From: Anianibacter sp965662745
GTDB taxonomy: Bacteria; Pseudomonadota; Alphaproteobacteria; Rhodobacterales; Rhodobacteraceae
DNA length: 64,000 nucleotides
Direction: 5' to 3'
Assembly (NCBI GenBank): GCA_965662745.1
Contig: CBFIJK010000008.1
Location: 11,274 to 75,273 of the forward strand
Position 1 is the stretch's first letter. Every line of letters starts with the position of its first letter. The position numbers were made by a program, and so were the translations under genes. A model generated the notes under the pieces. That model made no database searches. It was given only the letters and a program-made list of their open reading frames with translations, and had not been told where the DNA came from. Below are positions 16,501 through 25,525 of this stretch, piece by piece.

Positions 16501-17029
16501 TCCGCGCACGCTGCGCCGCATTGCCTATGCTCTCTTGTTCTCGGGCCTTTGCCTGTTGCTGATGCTTTACCGCATCCTGCCGATCTCTATCGAGGCGGGG
16601 GGCATCCCGGCGCCGGACCTTATGCTGTGCCTGTTGATCGCCTGGGTCCTGCGCCGTCCGCGCTGGGTGCCGACCCTTTTGATCGCGGCCGTCTTTCTGA
16701 CGGCTGACCTGATCTTCATGCGCCCACCGGGGCTGTGGGCGGGGCTCGTCGTGATCGCGGCGGAATACCTGCGCCATCAGAACCATTCCACGAGTGAACT
16801 GACCTTCGCCAATGAGATGATCCTCGTCTCGGGCACCATTCTGGCAATCACGGTTGCCAATCGCGTGATCTTGTCCGTGACGATGGTGGACCAGTTGTCG
16901 CTGGTCTTGACCGTGCAGCAATTCGCAACGACCTTAATGGCATATCCGTTCGTCGCGCTTGTCAGCCATATCGTGTTCGGCGTACGCAAGCTGTCGCCAA
17001 CCGAGGACGCGCTGGAGTCACGCTTGTGA
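16493..17029 (+). CDS. mreD: Rod shape-determining protein MreD
   Basis: 178 residues with about five hydrophobic segments and little conserved sequence, as usual for MreD. Assignment rests on topology, size and position between mreC (eight-base overlap) and mrdA (four-base overlap). It is an integral inner-membrane subunit of the elongasome. Confidence 0.88.
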   Translation: MVDPRTLRRIAYALLFSGLCLLLMLYRILPISIEAGGIPAPDLMLCLLIAWVLRRPRWVPTLLIAAVFLTADLIFMRPPGLWAGLVVIAAEYLRHQNHSTSELTFANEMILVSGTILAITVANRVILSVTMVDQLSLVLTVQQFATTLMAYPFVALVSHIVFGVRKLSPTEDALESRL

Positions 17030-18960
17030 AACGCACGCCAAAGGATCTTGAACAGTCGGTTCGCGTCATTTCCCGGCGCGGTGTCGTTCTGGGCGGCGCG
17101 ATGCTTGGGTTCATGGGGCTTCTGGCCGGACGGATGCGGTTTCTGCAGGTCGAGCAGGCCGAACAATTCCGCCTTCTGGCCGAAGAGAACCGTATCAACA
17201 TTCGCCTTCTGCCACCGGCGCGCGGGCTGATCTTTGACCGCAACGGCGTGCCGCTGGCCGAGAACGAGCGCAATTACCGGATCGTGCTGGTGCCCGAGGA
17301 CGCGGGCGATGTGGATAGCGTGATCGACCGGCTGTCGCGCCTGGTCCCGATGAGCGAAGAAGAAATTGAGCGCGCCAAGGCAGAGTCGCGGCGGCGCAGC
17401 CCCTTCGTGCCCGTCACGATCGCCGACCGGCTGACCTGGGAAGACACCGCAGAGGTCGCCGTCAACGCGCCCGCCCTGCCCGGCGTAAATCCTGAGGTGG
17501 GCCTGTCTCGCTTGTACCCGCGCGGCGCTGATTTCGCCCATATCGTCGGCTATGTCGGTCCGGTCAGTGATTACGACCTTGGGCGGATCGAGGATCCCGA
17601 TCCTTTGCTGCTGATCCCGAAATTCCAGATCGGCAAGACCGGCGTGGAATCGAAAAGCGAAGAAAACCTGCGCGGCAAGGCCGGCACACGCCGGATTGAG
17701 GTGAACGCCGTCGGCCGCATCATGCGAGAGCTGGACCGGCAGGAAGGCATCCCCGGATCGGACCTGCAGCTGACCGTCGATGCCGAACTTCAGAACTACG
17801 TTCAGGCGCGGCTTGGAAATGAAAGTGCCGCTGCGGCGATCATGGAGGTCGAGACCGGCGATATCGTCGCCATCGCTTCGGCGCCCAGCTTTGATCCGAA
17901 CAAGTTCGTGCGCGGGATCTCGACGACCGATTACCGGCTGCTGACGGAAAACAAGTACCGTCCGCTCGCCAATAAATCCGTGCAGGGTATCTACCCGCCT
18001 GGGTCAACCTTCAAGATGGTCACCGCGCTCGCGGCGCTTGAGGCAGGCGTGATCTCTCCGGAAGAAACGGTGTATTGCCCCGGCCACCTGGAGGTCGGCG
18101 GGCGGCGGTTCCATTGCTGGAAGCGTGCGGGGCACGGGGCGATCGACCTGTTGAATTCGCTCAGCCAATCCTGCGACGTCTATTACTACGACATCGCCCA
18201 GCGCGTCGGGATCGAGAATATCGCCGCCATGGCGCGCAAGCTGGGGCTGGGCGAGCGGCACGACATTCCGATGTCCGCCGTGGCTGGCGGGCTGACCCCT
18301 GACAAGCAATGGAAGCGCGAAAACCGCGGCGCGGAATGGGTAATCGGCGACAGCTTGAACGCCGGGATCGGCCAGGGCTATGTGCTCGCCTCTCCACTGC
18401 AACTGGCCGTGATGACCGCGCGGATCGCGGCGGGCACAAGCGTTTCGCCGCGTCTTGTGAAAACGATTGACGGGATCGAACAGCCGATCACAGCGCCGCC
18501 GCTTGATATCGACGAGGGCCATCTGCGTCTGGCCCGGCGCGGGATGTATGCGGTCACCAACCACCGGCGTGGCACGGCCTTTGGCAGCCGGATTGACGCC
18601 GCCGAGATGCGGATGGCGGGAAAGACCGGTACAAGCCAGGTGCGCAACATCACCGCCGCCGAACGCGCGCGCGGTGTGTCGCGGAACGAGGACCTGCCGT
18701 GGGAGCGGCGCGATCACGCGCTCTTCGTCGGCTTTGCACCTTACGAAAGCCCGAAATACGCGGTCTCGGTTGTCGTCGAACATGGCGGCGGAGGGTCCAC
18801 TGCAGCCGCGCCCATCGCCCGCGACATGATGCTTCAGGCGCTTTACGGCGGCACCCCGCCGCTCGAGGCGTATCCCACGTCCCAGCGCCGTAGAATCGAG
18901 GAACAGCAGCGCGCCCTGCCGAAGCATGATCGCGACGGCGACGGGCCGAGCCGCGCATGA
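17026..18960 (+). CDS. mrdA: Penicillin-binding protein 2, peptidoglycan transpeptidase of the elongasome
   Basis: 644 residues from GTG 17026, overlapping the mreD stop. One N-terminal membrane anchor (about residues 18-38), then the PBP dimerisation domain, then the transpeptidase domain with S327-T-F-K330 as acylation motif, SQSCDVYYY (SxN-type) and K533-T-G-T536. It crosslinks nascent peptidoglycan during lateral growth, partnered with RodA. Length is in the normal 600-650 range. Confidence 0.96.
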   Translation: MKRTPKDLEQSVRVISRRGVVLGGAMLGFMGLLAGRMRFLQVEQAEQFRLLAEENRINIRLLPPARGLIFDRNGVPLAENERNYRIVLVPEDAGDVDSVIDRLSRLVPMSEEEIERAKAESRRRSPFVPVTIADRLTWEDTAEVAVNAPALPGVNPEVGLSRLYPRGADFAHIVGYVGPVSDYDLGRIEDPDPLLLIPKFQIGKTGVESKSEENLRGKAGTRRIEVNAVGRIMRELDRQEGIPGSDLQLTVDAELQNYVQARLGNESAAAAIMEVETGDIVAIASAPSFDPNKFVRGISTTDYRLLTENKYRPLANKSVQGIYPPGSTFKMVTALAALEAGVISPEETVYCPGHLEVGGRRFHCWKRAGHGAIDLLNSLSQSCDVYYYDIAQRVGIENIAAMARKLGLGERHDIPMSAVAGGLTPDKQWKRENRGAEWVIGDSLNAGIGQGYVLASPLQLAVMTARIAAGTSVSPRLVKTIDGIEQPITAPPLDIDEGHLRLARRGMYAVTNHRRGTAFGSRIDAAEMRMAGKTGTSQVRNITAAERARGVSRNEDLPWERRDHALFVGFAPYESPKYAVSVVVEHGGGGSTAAAPIARDMMLQALYGGTPPLEAYPTSQRRRIEEQQRALPKHDRDGDGPSRA

Positions 18961-20105
18961 GTTATCTAGAGTATACCGTCCAGCGCGTTCCCACTGGGGC
19001 GCGCAAGCTCCTTTATCTAAACTGGCCGCTGATCATTTTGCCCGCAGCCGTCGCGGCCATCGGGTTCCTGATGCTTTATTCGGTGGCAGGCGGGAATATC
19101 AGCCGCTGGGCAGAGCCTCAATTCATGCGCTTTCTGATGGGGCTTGGCGTAATGCTCGTCGTCGCCATGGTGCCGATCTGGTTCTGGCGCAACGTCTCGG
19201 GCGTCGCCTTTGGCGTGTCTCTGTTCCTTCTGCTCATCGTCGAATTCTTCGGCGCGACCGGGATGGGTGCGCAGCGCTGGATCAATCTGGGCTTCATGCG
19301 GCTGCAGCCGTCCGAGCTGACCAAGATCACCCTCGTGATGGTCCTGGCGAGCTATTACGACTGGCTTGATGTCAAGTTCGTCTCACGCCCGGTCTGGGTG
19401 ATGATCCCCGTGGCGCTGATCCTGTTGCCGGTCTTTCTGGTTCTACGGCAGCCGGATCTTGGCACTGCGATCCTTCTTCTGGCGGGTGGCGGAATCGTGA
19501 TGTTTCTCGCTGGGGTCCATTGGCTGTACTTCGCCGTCGTCGGCGGGGCCGGTGTCGGGCTTGTGGCTGCCGTTATCAGCTCGCGCGGGACGCCCTGGCA
19601 GCTCTTGAAGGACTACCAGTACCGGCGGATCGACACCTTTCTTGATCCTGCCAGCGATCCGCTGGGCGCGGGGTATCACATCACGCAATCCAAGATCGCG
19701 CTGGGATCGGGCGGCTGGTCAGGACGCGGGTTCATGGAAGGCACGCAATCGCGGCTGAACTTCCTGCCCGAAAAGCACACCGATTTCATCTTCACTACGC
19801 TGGCCGAGGAATTCGGCTTCATCGGCGGTGCGTCGCTTCTGGTGCTCTACGCGCTGATCATCATCTTTTGCGTGGCCGCCGCATTGTCGATGAAGGACCG
19901 GTATTCGTCGATTCTGACGCTCGGGATCGGCGCGACGTTCTTCTTGTTCTTTGCCGTCAACATGTCGATGGTGATGGGCATGGCACCTGTCGTCGGTGTG
20001 CCGCTGCCGCTGGTCAGCTATGGCGGATCGGCGATGCTGGTCCTGATGATGGCCTTCGGTCTCGTCCAAAGCGCCCATGTCCACAAACCGCGCAACAAGT
20101 CATGA
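18957..20105 (+). CDS. rodA: Peptidoglycan glycosyltransferase RodA (SEDS family)
   Basis: 382 residues with about ten membrane segments. SEDS signatures visible: GAQRWINLGFMRLQPSEL, the GDPLGAGYH-type SDPLGAGYHITQSKIALGSGG loop, FLPEKHTDFIF with the catalytic region, and GVPLPLVSYGGSAM at the C-terminus. Polymerises lipid II with PBP2. The ATG overlaps the mrdA stop by four bases, and its own stop overlaps the next gene's ATG (ATGA). Confidence 0.96.
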   Translation: MSYLEYTVQRVPTGARKLLYLNWPLIILPAAVAAIGFLMLYSVAGGNISRWAEPQFMRFLMGLGVMLVVAMVPIWFWRNVSGVAFGVSLFLLLIVEFFGATGMGAQRWINLGFMRLQPSELTKITLVMVLASYYDWLDVKFVSRPVWVMIPVALILLPVFLVLRQPDLGTAILLLAGGGIVMFLAGVHWLYFAVVGGAGVGLVAAVISSRGTPWQLLKDYQYRRIDTFLDPASDPLGAGYHITQSKIALGSGGWSGRGFMEGTQSRLNFLPEKHTDFIFTTLAEEFGFIGGASLLVLYALIIIFCVAAALSMKDRYSSILTLGIGATFFLFFAVNMSMVMGMAPVVGVPLPLVSYGGSAMLVLMMAFGLVQSAHVHKPRNKS

Positions 20106-21037
20106 CGATCAATGTTCTCTTCGCCGCCGCCGAAATGCGCTGGCCGCAATACGAGGCGCCCCTGCGCGCCGCCTTCAGAGCCGCGTCGCTCGATGTGCAT
20201 CTGGCGACCGAGATGGCGCCGGAGGTGGTGGATTACATTGTCTTTGCGCCCAATGGCGGTGTGTCCGATTTCACGCCCTACACGCGCTGCAAGGCGGTTC
20301 TGAACCTTTGGGCCGGGGTCGAGACGATCGTCGGAAATGAAACGCTGACGCAGCCTCTGTGCCGCATGGTCGATCGCGGGCTGGAAGAGGGGATGGTCGA
20401 ATGGGTCACCGGGCATGTCCTGCGCCACCATCTTGGGATGGACGCACATATCCACGGCCAGGACGGCGTCTGGCGTGCCGGGATCATTCCGCCACTGGCG
20501 CGGGATCGCCGAGTCGGTGTGCTGGGTCTTGGAGAGCTAGGCCGCGCCTGCGCCATGGCGCTGGCCGCGCTGCGTTTTGACGTGGCGGGTTGGAGTCGAT
20601 CGCACAAGCAGCTTGAAGGGATCGCCTGTCATGCGGGACCCGAAGGATTGCGCACGGTGCTCGAACGCTCTGACATCCTCGTGTTGCTGATGCCGTTGAC
20701 GGCTGAGACCGAGAACGTGATCGACGCCGAAACGCTGGCGCTGATGCCCGAGGACGCGGTCATCGTGAACCCCGGGCGCGGGCCGCTGATCGACGATGGC
20801 GCACTACTTGCGGCGCTGGAAAGTGGCCGGATCGCGCATGCAACGCTGGACGTCTTCCGGCAAGAGCCTTTGCCGCCCGAGCACCCCTATTGGGCACATC
20901 CCCGGGTAACCGTCACGCCGCATATCGCGTCCGAGACGCGCCCGTCTTCCGCAGCCGAAGTAATTGCCGAGAATATCCGGCGCGGCGAGGCTGGGGAGCC
21001 GTTTCTTTATGAAGTGGACCGCGCCGCGGGGTATTGA
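20102..21037 (+). CDS. ghrA: D-2-hydroxyacid dehydrogenase, glyoxylate/hydroxypyruvate reductase A type
   Basis: 311 residues from the ATG at 20102 (ATGA overlap with rodA). Rossmann loop GVLGLGELGRACA, then VNPGRGPLIDDGALLAAL and TPHIASETRPSSAAE carrying the catalytic Arg-Glu-His set of the family. It likely reduces glyoxylate or hydroxypyruvate with NADPH in the cytosol, which would fit glcDEF, gcvT and the hydroxypyruvate isomerase-like gene elsewhere in the window. Its place at the end of the rod-shape operon is unusual functionally and probably a matter of shared transcription. Confidence 0.85.
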   Translation: MTINVLFAAAEMRWPQYEAPLRAAFRAASLDVHLATEMAPEVVDYIVFAPNGGVSDFTPYTRCKAVLNLWAGVETIVGNETLTQPLCRMVDRGLEEGMVEWVTGHVLRHHLGMDAHIHGQDGVWRAGIIPPLARDRRVGVLGLGELGRACAMALAALRFDVAGWSRSHKQLEGIACHAGPEGLRTVLERSDILVLLMPLTAETENVIDAETLALMPEDAVIVNPGRGPLIDDGALLAALESGRIAHATLDVFRQEPLPPEHPYWAHPRVTVTPHIASETRPSSAAEVIAENIRRGEAGEPFLYEVDRAAGY

Positions 21038-21155
21038 GGGGTTTCGCATCGCTTGCGCGATGCGACCGAACGCGGGAGGTCGGCGGAGAGCCTTTGCTTG
21101 CGGATGTCAGTGGCCATGGCGTGCGGTGCTCTCAGGTATCTTCAGAACCAAAGTG
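21038..21155 (+). repeat. Dispersed modular hairpin repeat, copy 2 (degenerate, after ghrA)
   Basis: Begins at the base after the ghrA TGA with GGGGTTTCGC. Module A stem CGCATCGC (21045-21052) pairs with GCGATGCG (21057-21064) and is followed by ACC. Module B is not recognisable. Module C core GGTATCTTCAGAACCAAAG is at 21137-21155. The order and spacing match copy 1, with a different stem sequence that keeps pairing. Confidence 0.6.
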
Positions 21156-21161
21156 AAGCTG

Positions 21162-21941
21162 TCAGCGCAGTTTTGGTGGGCGGTTTGGATCACTTCCGGG
21201 CGCCGCGAGCGGCTCTGGCATGGCCTGAACTGGCAAGTCGAAGCGCAGCGCGACGCGAGAAAGGCGTTCGGTGATCGGTTCCGCCGACGTAAAGAAGGCG
21301 ACGTCGAGTTCGCCCGCGTCGAGGCCGGAGAAAGTCAGCGCCTCGCCCGTAGCCTGGGCCAGCGCGCCTTCGGCGCCGCGCGCCGGGTCGATGAAGGCCA
21401 GCATATGGCCTGTGCGGTTGTCGTCATAGGTGACCCCGGCCAGCAGCGCGATGCGGGCGAGGCCCTCGGCGGCGGCGAGTTTCTGGTCCAGTGCCTCGAT
21501 CAGGCGCTGCGGCAGATCGGCGGGGGCGCGCAGTTCGGAAGGGCGCGCGGTGATTTCCGAAGGGCGCGCGGCGAGGGTTTCGGCGAGCCAGTCGATGGCT
21601 TCGCGCGACAGAAGTTCCTCGGACGCGGCATTCAGGTTGAGCGCGACGCCATAGCCCTGGCCTGAGATCATCTGGGCCAGCGTGCGGCCCGACAACGCGA
21701 CCATGGGCGATACGGCGCCGGTGAAGGCGGACAGCCGATCCTCGCGGTCGAAGGCGAGAAGGAAGGCGCCATCGGCGGTTTCGGCGATCTCGGGCGAGAT
21801 GTCGTCGCCTTCCGCCTCGGCCGTCAGCAAGAGGAACAGCTCGGCATCCGCGACACGTTCAAAATAGCGCAGGCGCAGGGCGGCGTCATCGGGCGCTTCG
21901 CGCATCGCCCTGTGCGCGCGGTCGAGGGGCGTATCAGTCAT
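21162..21941 (-). CDS. SseB domain protein
   Basis: 259 residues. The N-terminal ERVADAELFLLLTAE, DGAFLLAFDREDRLSAF and NLNAASEELLSREAIDWL are typical of the SseB fold (named after a Salmonella protein; no enzyme activity known). The C-terminal half repeats the fold loosely. Cytosolic, no signal or membrane segment. The start overlaps the stop of the upstream uracil-glycosylase-like gene by four bases. Confidence 0.75.
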   Translation of the reverse strand: MTDTPLDRAHRAMREAPDDAALRLRYFERVADAELFLLLTAEAEGDDISPEIAETADGAFLLAFDREDRLSAFTGAVSPMVALSGRTLAQMISGQGYGVALNLNAASEELLSREAIDWLAETLAARPSEITARPSELRAPADLPQRLIEALDQKLAAAEGLARIALLAGVTYDDNRTGHMLAFIDPARGAEGALAQATGEALTFSGLDAGELDVAFFTSAEPITERLSRVALRFDLPVQAMPEPLAAPGSDPNRPPKLR

Positions 21942-22540
21942 GGGTCAAGCACCTGTTGAACGCGGGAACGCAGGACCGGCAAGAGATCGGCCTCGAACCA
22001 CGGGTGTTTCTTCAGCCAAGCGGTATTGCGCCAGGACGGGTGCGGCAAGGGGAAGACCTGCGGGGCATGGTCGCGCCAACCTTCGACGGTGCGCGTGACA
22101 CCGCCCTTGGCGGCCGCGCCGAGATGCCATTTTTGCGCATAGCCGCCGATCAGCAGCGTCAGTTCAGCCTCTGGCAGCGCGTCAAGGATCGGCGTGCGCC
22201 ACGTCTGCGCGCAAATGGGCGGCGGCGGCAGGTCCGATCCTTTCGTGTCATAGCCCGGGAAGCAGAAAGCCATCGGCACGATGGCGATTTTCGTGCGGTC
22301 GTAGAACGTCGCCTCATCCACGCCCAGCCAGTCGCGCAGGCGCTTTCCGGATTGGTCCCAGAAGGGTGTGTTCGCCTCGTGCACGCGAAGGCCCGGCGCC
22401 TGGCTGGCGATGAGGATGCGGGCGCCGTGGTCGAACCAGACGACCGGGTTGGGTTGGTGGCGCGTCGCCGTATGGGCAAAGCGATCGGCGCAGATCGTGC
22501 AGGCCGCAAGGTCGCGTTTGAGATCAGTGAGGTCTGGCAT
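21938..22540 (-). CDS. Uracil-DNA glycosylase superfamily protein
   Basis: 200 residues. ILIASQAPGLRVHEANTPF corresponds to the motif A region (GQDPG-like, here ASQAPG), with a conserved FWDQSGKRLRDWL, and PLPHPSWRN near residue 167 to the HPS motif B. Two cysteines in LAACTICADRF near the N-terminus are also seen, but not a full four-cysteine FeS set. It may remove uracil or act on a related base; the altered motif A leaves activity uncertain. Translationally coupled to the SseB gene and divergent from arsR. Confidence 0.8.
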   Translation of the reverse strand: MPDLTDLKRDLAACTICADRFAHTATRHQPNPVVWFDHGARILIASQAPGLRVHEANTPFWDQSGKRLRDWLGVDEATFYDRTKIAIVPMAFCFPGYDTKGSDLPPPPICAQTWRTPILDALPEAELTLLIGGYAQKWHLGAAAKGGVTRTVEGWRDHAPQVFPLPHPSWRNTAWLKKHPWFEADLLPVLRSRVQQVLDP

Positions 22541-22600
22541 TGCGCCTGATGTATGACCGACTGCGCCGGGGGCCAGAGGCGGCGACCTTGAAACCGTGTG

Positions 22601-22634
22601 TTGACTATATTTCTATATTTCTAGAAATATAGTC
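22601..22634 (+). promoter_or_regulatory. arsR promoter with AT-rich palindromic operator
   Basis: CTATATTTCT (22613-22622) and AGAAATATAG (22623-22632) form a perfect 20-bp palindrome. The same left half-site also occurs at 22605-22614 with matching flank (GACTATATTTCT at 22603 against AGAAATATAGTC ending 22634). TTGACT at 22601-22606 serves as a likely -35, so the repressor site would cover the promoter. It ends two bases before the arsR ATG. This is an AT island in GC-rich DNA. Confidence 0.75.
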
Positions 22635-22636
22635 TC

Positions 22637-22981
22637 ATGAAAATGTCCGATTCACCCACCCTGACCACTGAAGTGGTCGCCTCCACCTTCGCCGCACTCG
22701 GATCCGAGCAGCGTCTTGGCGTTCTCAACACGCTGGTACGCGCCGGGACAGAGGGGCTGTCCATCGGTGTTCTTGGCGAACGATCCGGCGTCACCGGATC
22801 GACGCTGACCCATCACCTGAAGATTCTGACGCAGGCCGGGTTGGTCCAGCAGACCAAGCAAGGCCGGTCGATCATCTGCGCCGCGGTTGCCTTTCCGGTG
22901 ATCGAAGCCCTGTCCAATTACCTTCTCTCCGAATGCTGCGCTGACACCACGACCTGCCACAAGGACCACGATCATGGCTGA
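22637..22981 (+). CDS. ArsR/SmtB-family metal-responsive transcriptional repressor
   Basis: 114 residues, winged helix: ALGSEQRLGVLNTLV, then the recognition helix region GVTGSTLTHHLKIL. A C-terminal CC near residue 100 and C107-H-K-D-H-D-H113 tail are likely metal or metalloid ligands. It probably represses itself and the overlapping permease gene until metal binds. The ATG at 22637 has no Shine-Dalgarno; a promoter placed at the operator would give a transcript with almost no leader, so initiation may be leaderless. A second ATG two codons on is possible. Confidence 0.88.
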   Translation: MKMSDSPTLTTEVVASTFAALGSEQRLGVLNTLVRAGTEGLSIGVLGERSGVTGSTLTHHLKILTQAGLVQQTKQGRSIICAAVAFPVIEALSNYLLSECCADTTTCHKDHDHG

Positions 22982-24014
22982 TCTTTCAACGCGCCCGCCA
23001 ATCCTGCCCAGCCTGTGGAAGCGGGCGGACAAGGCGTGGCTTGCGATCCTGCTTCTGCCGATCCTCGTGGCGGTGTTCGACCCCGCTTACGTGCTCGAGA
23101 TGCTGCGCTTTGCCGCGAATGCGCTTCTGAACACCGCGCCGTTCATCCTGTTTGCGATCCTTGCGGTCGCCTACATGAAGGCAACCGGCGCCGAGTCGCT
23201 GCTGGCGAAAGCCTTTGAAGGGCGTGAGACGCGGATGATCTTTCTGGCCGCGCTGGTTGGTGGGCTGTCGCCGTTCTGTTCGTGCGAAGTGATCCCCTTT
23301 ATCGCGGCCATGCTTGCGCTCGGCGCGCCGCTTGGGGCGGTGATGGCGTTCTGGCTGTCCTCTCCGCTCATGGACCCGGCGATGTTCTTTATTACTGCAG
23401 GCACGCTCGGCACCGGGTTTGCGGTGGCCAAGGTCACTGCGGCAGTCGGAATCGGGATCCTGGGCGGCTTCACCGTAAAGGCCTTTGCCAAGTCCGTGAT
23501 GTTCGCCGACCCGCTTAAGGCACAGCCGAAGAAAAGCTGCTGCGCGTCCTCCTGCGGGAACGATCCGTTCACCGGTAAGCCGAAATGGCAGTTCTGGGGC
23601 GATGCGGACCGGCGCGAGACCTTCCGCGAGACGGCTCTTGAGAATGCGCTGTTCCTCGGGAAGTGGCTGCTGCTGGCCTACATGATCGAGGCGCTGATGC
23701 TGCAGTACGTTCCGGCAGAGTGGATCGCCGGGGTGCTTGGCGGTGACGGCGTGATGCCGATCATCCTTGGCGCGCTTGTCGGCGCGCCGGCCTATCTTAA
23801 CGGCTATGCCGCCGTTCCGCTGGTCGATGCGTTGCTGGCGCAAGGCATGAGCCAGGGCGCGGCGATGTCCTTTGTCATCGCGGGCGGTGTCAGTTGCATT
23901 CCCGCCGCCATCGCGGTCTGGGCGTTGGTCAAACCGCGCGTCTTTGCGGCCTATATCGGCATCGCCATGGTCGGCGCGCTGATCGCAGGCCTGGGATGGA
24001 GCGCCATCGCCTGA
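22974..24014 (+). CDS. Permease of the DUF318/ArsP-SO_0444 family (metal or organoarsenical efflux)
   Basis: 346 residues with about eight to nine membrane segments. SPFCSCEVIP (C102, C104) in an early helix region and a cysteine-rich loop KKSCCASSCGND near residue 185 are the obvious metal-binding features. The family includes ArsP (trivalent organoarsenical efflux) and SO_0444-type Cu/Zn exporters; the sequence alone does not decide. It overlaps arsR by eight bases and is therefore probably controlled by the metal-responsive repressor. Confidence 0.83.
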   Translation: MADLSTRPPILPSLWKRADKAWLAILLLPILVAVFDPAYVLEMLRFAANALLNTAPFILFAILAVAYMKATGAESLLAKAFEGRETRMIFLAALVGGLSPFCSCEVIPFIAAMLALGAPLGAVMAFWLSSPLMDPAMFFITAGTLGTGFAVAKVTAAVGIGILGGFTVKAFAKSVMFADPLKAQPKKSCCASSCGNDPFTGKPKWQFWGDADRRETFRETALENALFLGKWLLLAYMIEALMLQYVPAEWIAGVLGGDGVMPIILGALVGAPAYLNGYAAVPLVDALLAQGMSQGAAMSFVIAGGVSCIPAAIAVWALVKPRVFAAYIGIAMVGALIAGLGWSAIA

Positions 24015-24096
24015 TCGGCCGCCAAACTACCCTAATCTTGTTCTGTCCTCCGGTCTGATCTATCGGGGGGCAAAACATGTCCGGGGGCAAACGCGC

Positions 24097-25365
24097 ATGT
24101 ACAGGGTCTGGAACTTCCTCACCAACAATTCGCTGCTGCTAATATTCGGTGCGGTGCTTGCGCTGATCTGGGCAAACCTCGACGCGGGCAGCTATCGTGG
24201 TTTCGTCGAGTTCAACCTGTGGGGCCAGAACAACTGGATCGGCCATGCGCACCATGATGCCGCCGGGCAAGTGGAATACCGCGACCTGACGCTGGATTAC
24301 CTTGTGAACAATGTGCTGATGGCCTTTTTCTTCGCCATCGCGGCAAAGGAAGTCTGGGAAGCGATCATCCTCGACAATGGAAGCCTGCGCGGCAGGAAAG
24401 CGGCAACGCCTCTATTCGCGACGCTGGGCGGGATGGTCGGACCCATCGCAGTCTACCTTGGTCTGGCGGCCATCCTGGGATCAGACGTCTATGACGCGGT
24501 TGCACGCGGCTGGGCGATCCCGACCGCCACGGACATCGCGTTTTCCTATGTCGTCGGACGTATTGTCTTCGGCGCGGGTCATCCAGCGGTGCGGTTCCTT
24601 CTGCTGCTGGCCATTGCCGACGACGCGGCGGCGCTGATCATCCTGGCGATTTTCTACCCGCCCGGCGAGATGGCGCCGGAATGGCTGCTGTTGTCTGCCG
24701 CAGCCGTCGCTGGGGCTTTCGTCCTCTTCAATTGGCTGCCGCGCCGCATGGACCGGGGCGACGAGTTGCGCCGCAATTCCACATGGGTGCGCGAAAAGCT
24801 GTCCTTTTGGCCCTACCTCTTCCTCGGCGGGGTCAGCTGGTACGGCTTTCAGGAAAGCGGGCTGCATCCGGTTCTGGGACTTGTGCCCATGGTCGTCGCC
24901 CTGCCCCACGCCGACCGTGCCTTCGGCATCTTCGCAGAGGCCGAACAATACCTCACCGATCTCTTGAACCATGCCGAGCATCTGTTGAAGCACCCGGTCG
25001 AGGTGATCCTGTTCTTCTTCGGCCTTTTGAATGCGGGCGTCGAGTTCTCCGCAATCTCGGAACCAACATGGCTGGTGCTGGCCGGTCTACTCATCGGCAA
25101 ACCGGTGGGCATCCTGCTGTTCGGTTGGATCGGGGCCTACCCGCTGCGCCTTGGACTGCCTGCGGGGATGCGCACCATAGACCTTTTCGTGATCGGCTGT
25201 GTCGCGGCCATCGGCTTTACTGTATCTCTGTTTATCGCCACAGTCGCTTTCGATCCCGGCCAGGTGCAGGATGCAGCGAAGATGGGCGCGCTTTTCAGCT
25301 TTATTGCCGCGATCCTCTCGTTCATTGTTGGAAAGCTGTGCCGCGTCGAAAAGAAGAATGGCTGA
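24097..25365 (+). CDS. nhaA: Na+/H+ antiporter NhaA
   Basis: 422 residues, about 12 membrane segments. IPTATDIAFSYVVG (TATDIAF, the helix IV crossing) and LLLAIADDAAALI with the paired aspartates that bind Na+/H+ are visible, as is GKPVGILLFGW. NhaA exchanges cytosolic Na+ for periplasmic H+ and supports salt and pH tolerance, consistent with a marine origin. The long N-terminal loop with HAHHDAAG between helices 1 and 2 is more typical of the alphaproteobacterial NhaA branch. Confidence 0.93.
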   Translation: MYRVWNFLTNNSLLLIFGAVLALIWANLDAGSYRGFVEFNLWGQNNWIGHAHHDAAGQVEYRDLTLDYLVNNVLMAFFFAIAAKEVWEAIILDNGSLRGRKAATPLFATLGGMVGPIAVYLGLAAILGSDVYDAVARGWAIPTATDIAFSYVVGRIVFGAGHPAVRFLLLLAIADDAAALIILAIFYPPGEMAPEWLLLSAAAVAGAFVLFNWLPRRMDRGDELRRNSTWVREKLSFWPYLFLGGVSWYGFQESGLHPVLGLVPMVVALPHADRAFGIFAEAEQYLTDLLNHAEHLLKHPVEVILFFFGLLNAGVEFSAISEPTWLVLAGLLIGKPVGILLFGWIGAYPLRLGLPAGMRTIDLFVIGCVAAIGFTVSLFIATVAFDPGQVQDAAKMGALFSFIAAILSFIVGKLCRVEKKNG

Positions 25366-25444
25366 AAATTCCGGCCTCGGTATCTATTCCGCCGGGGTTC
25401 AATGCCGTTAACCGTAGACGATTGTTTTCCCTTTCGACATAATT

Positions 25445-25474
25445 TTGCCGAAAGCTGGCGATAGGGCTTACAAT
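25445..25474 (+). promoter_or_regulatory. Predicted promoter of kpsT
   Basis: TTGCCG (25445-25450) and TACAAT (25469-25474) with an 18-base spacer lie about 50 bases ahead of the kpsT start, after the nhaA stop at 25365. Prediction from hexamer match only. Confidence 0.45.
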
Positions 25475-25525
25475 CGACAGAACCCCGAAAATGGGGATAT
25501 TTTCGTAGGCCAAGGCAGGGGCGTG

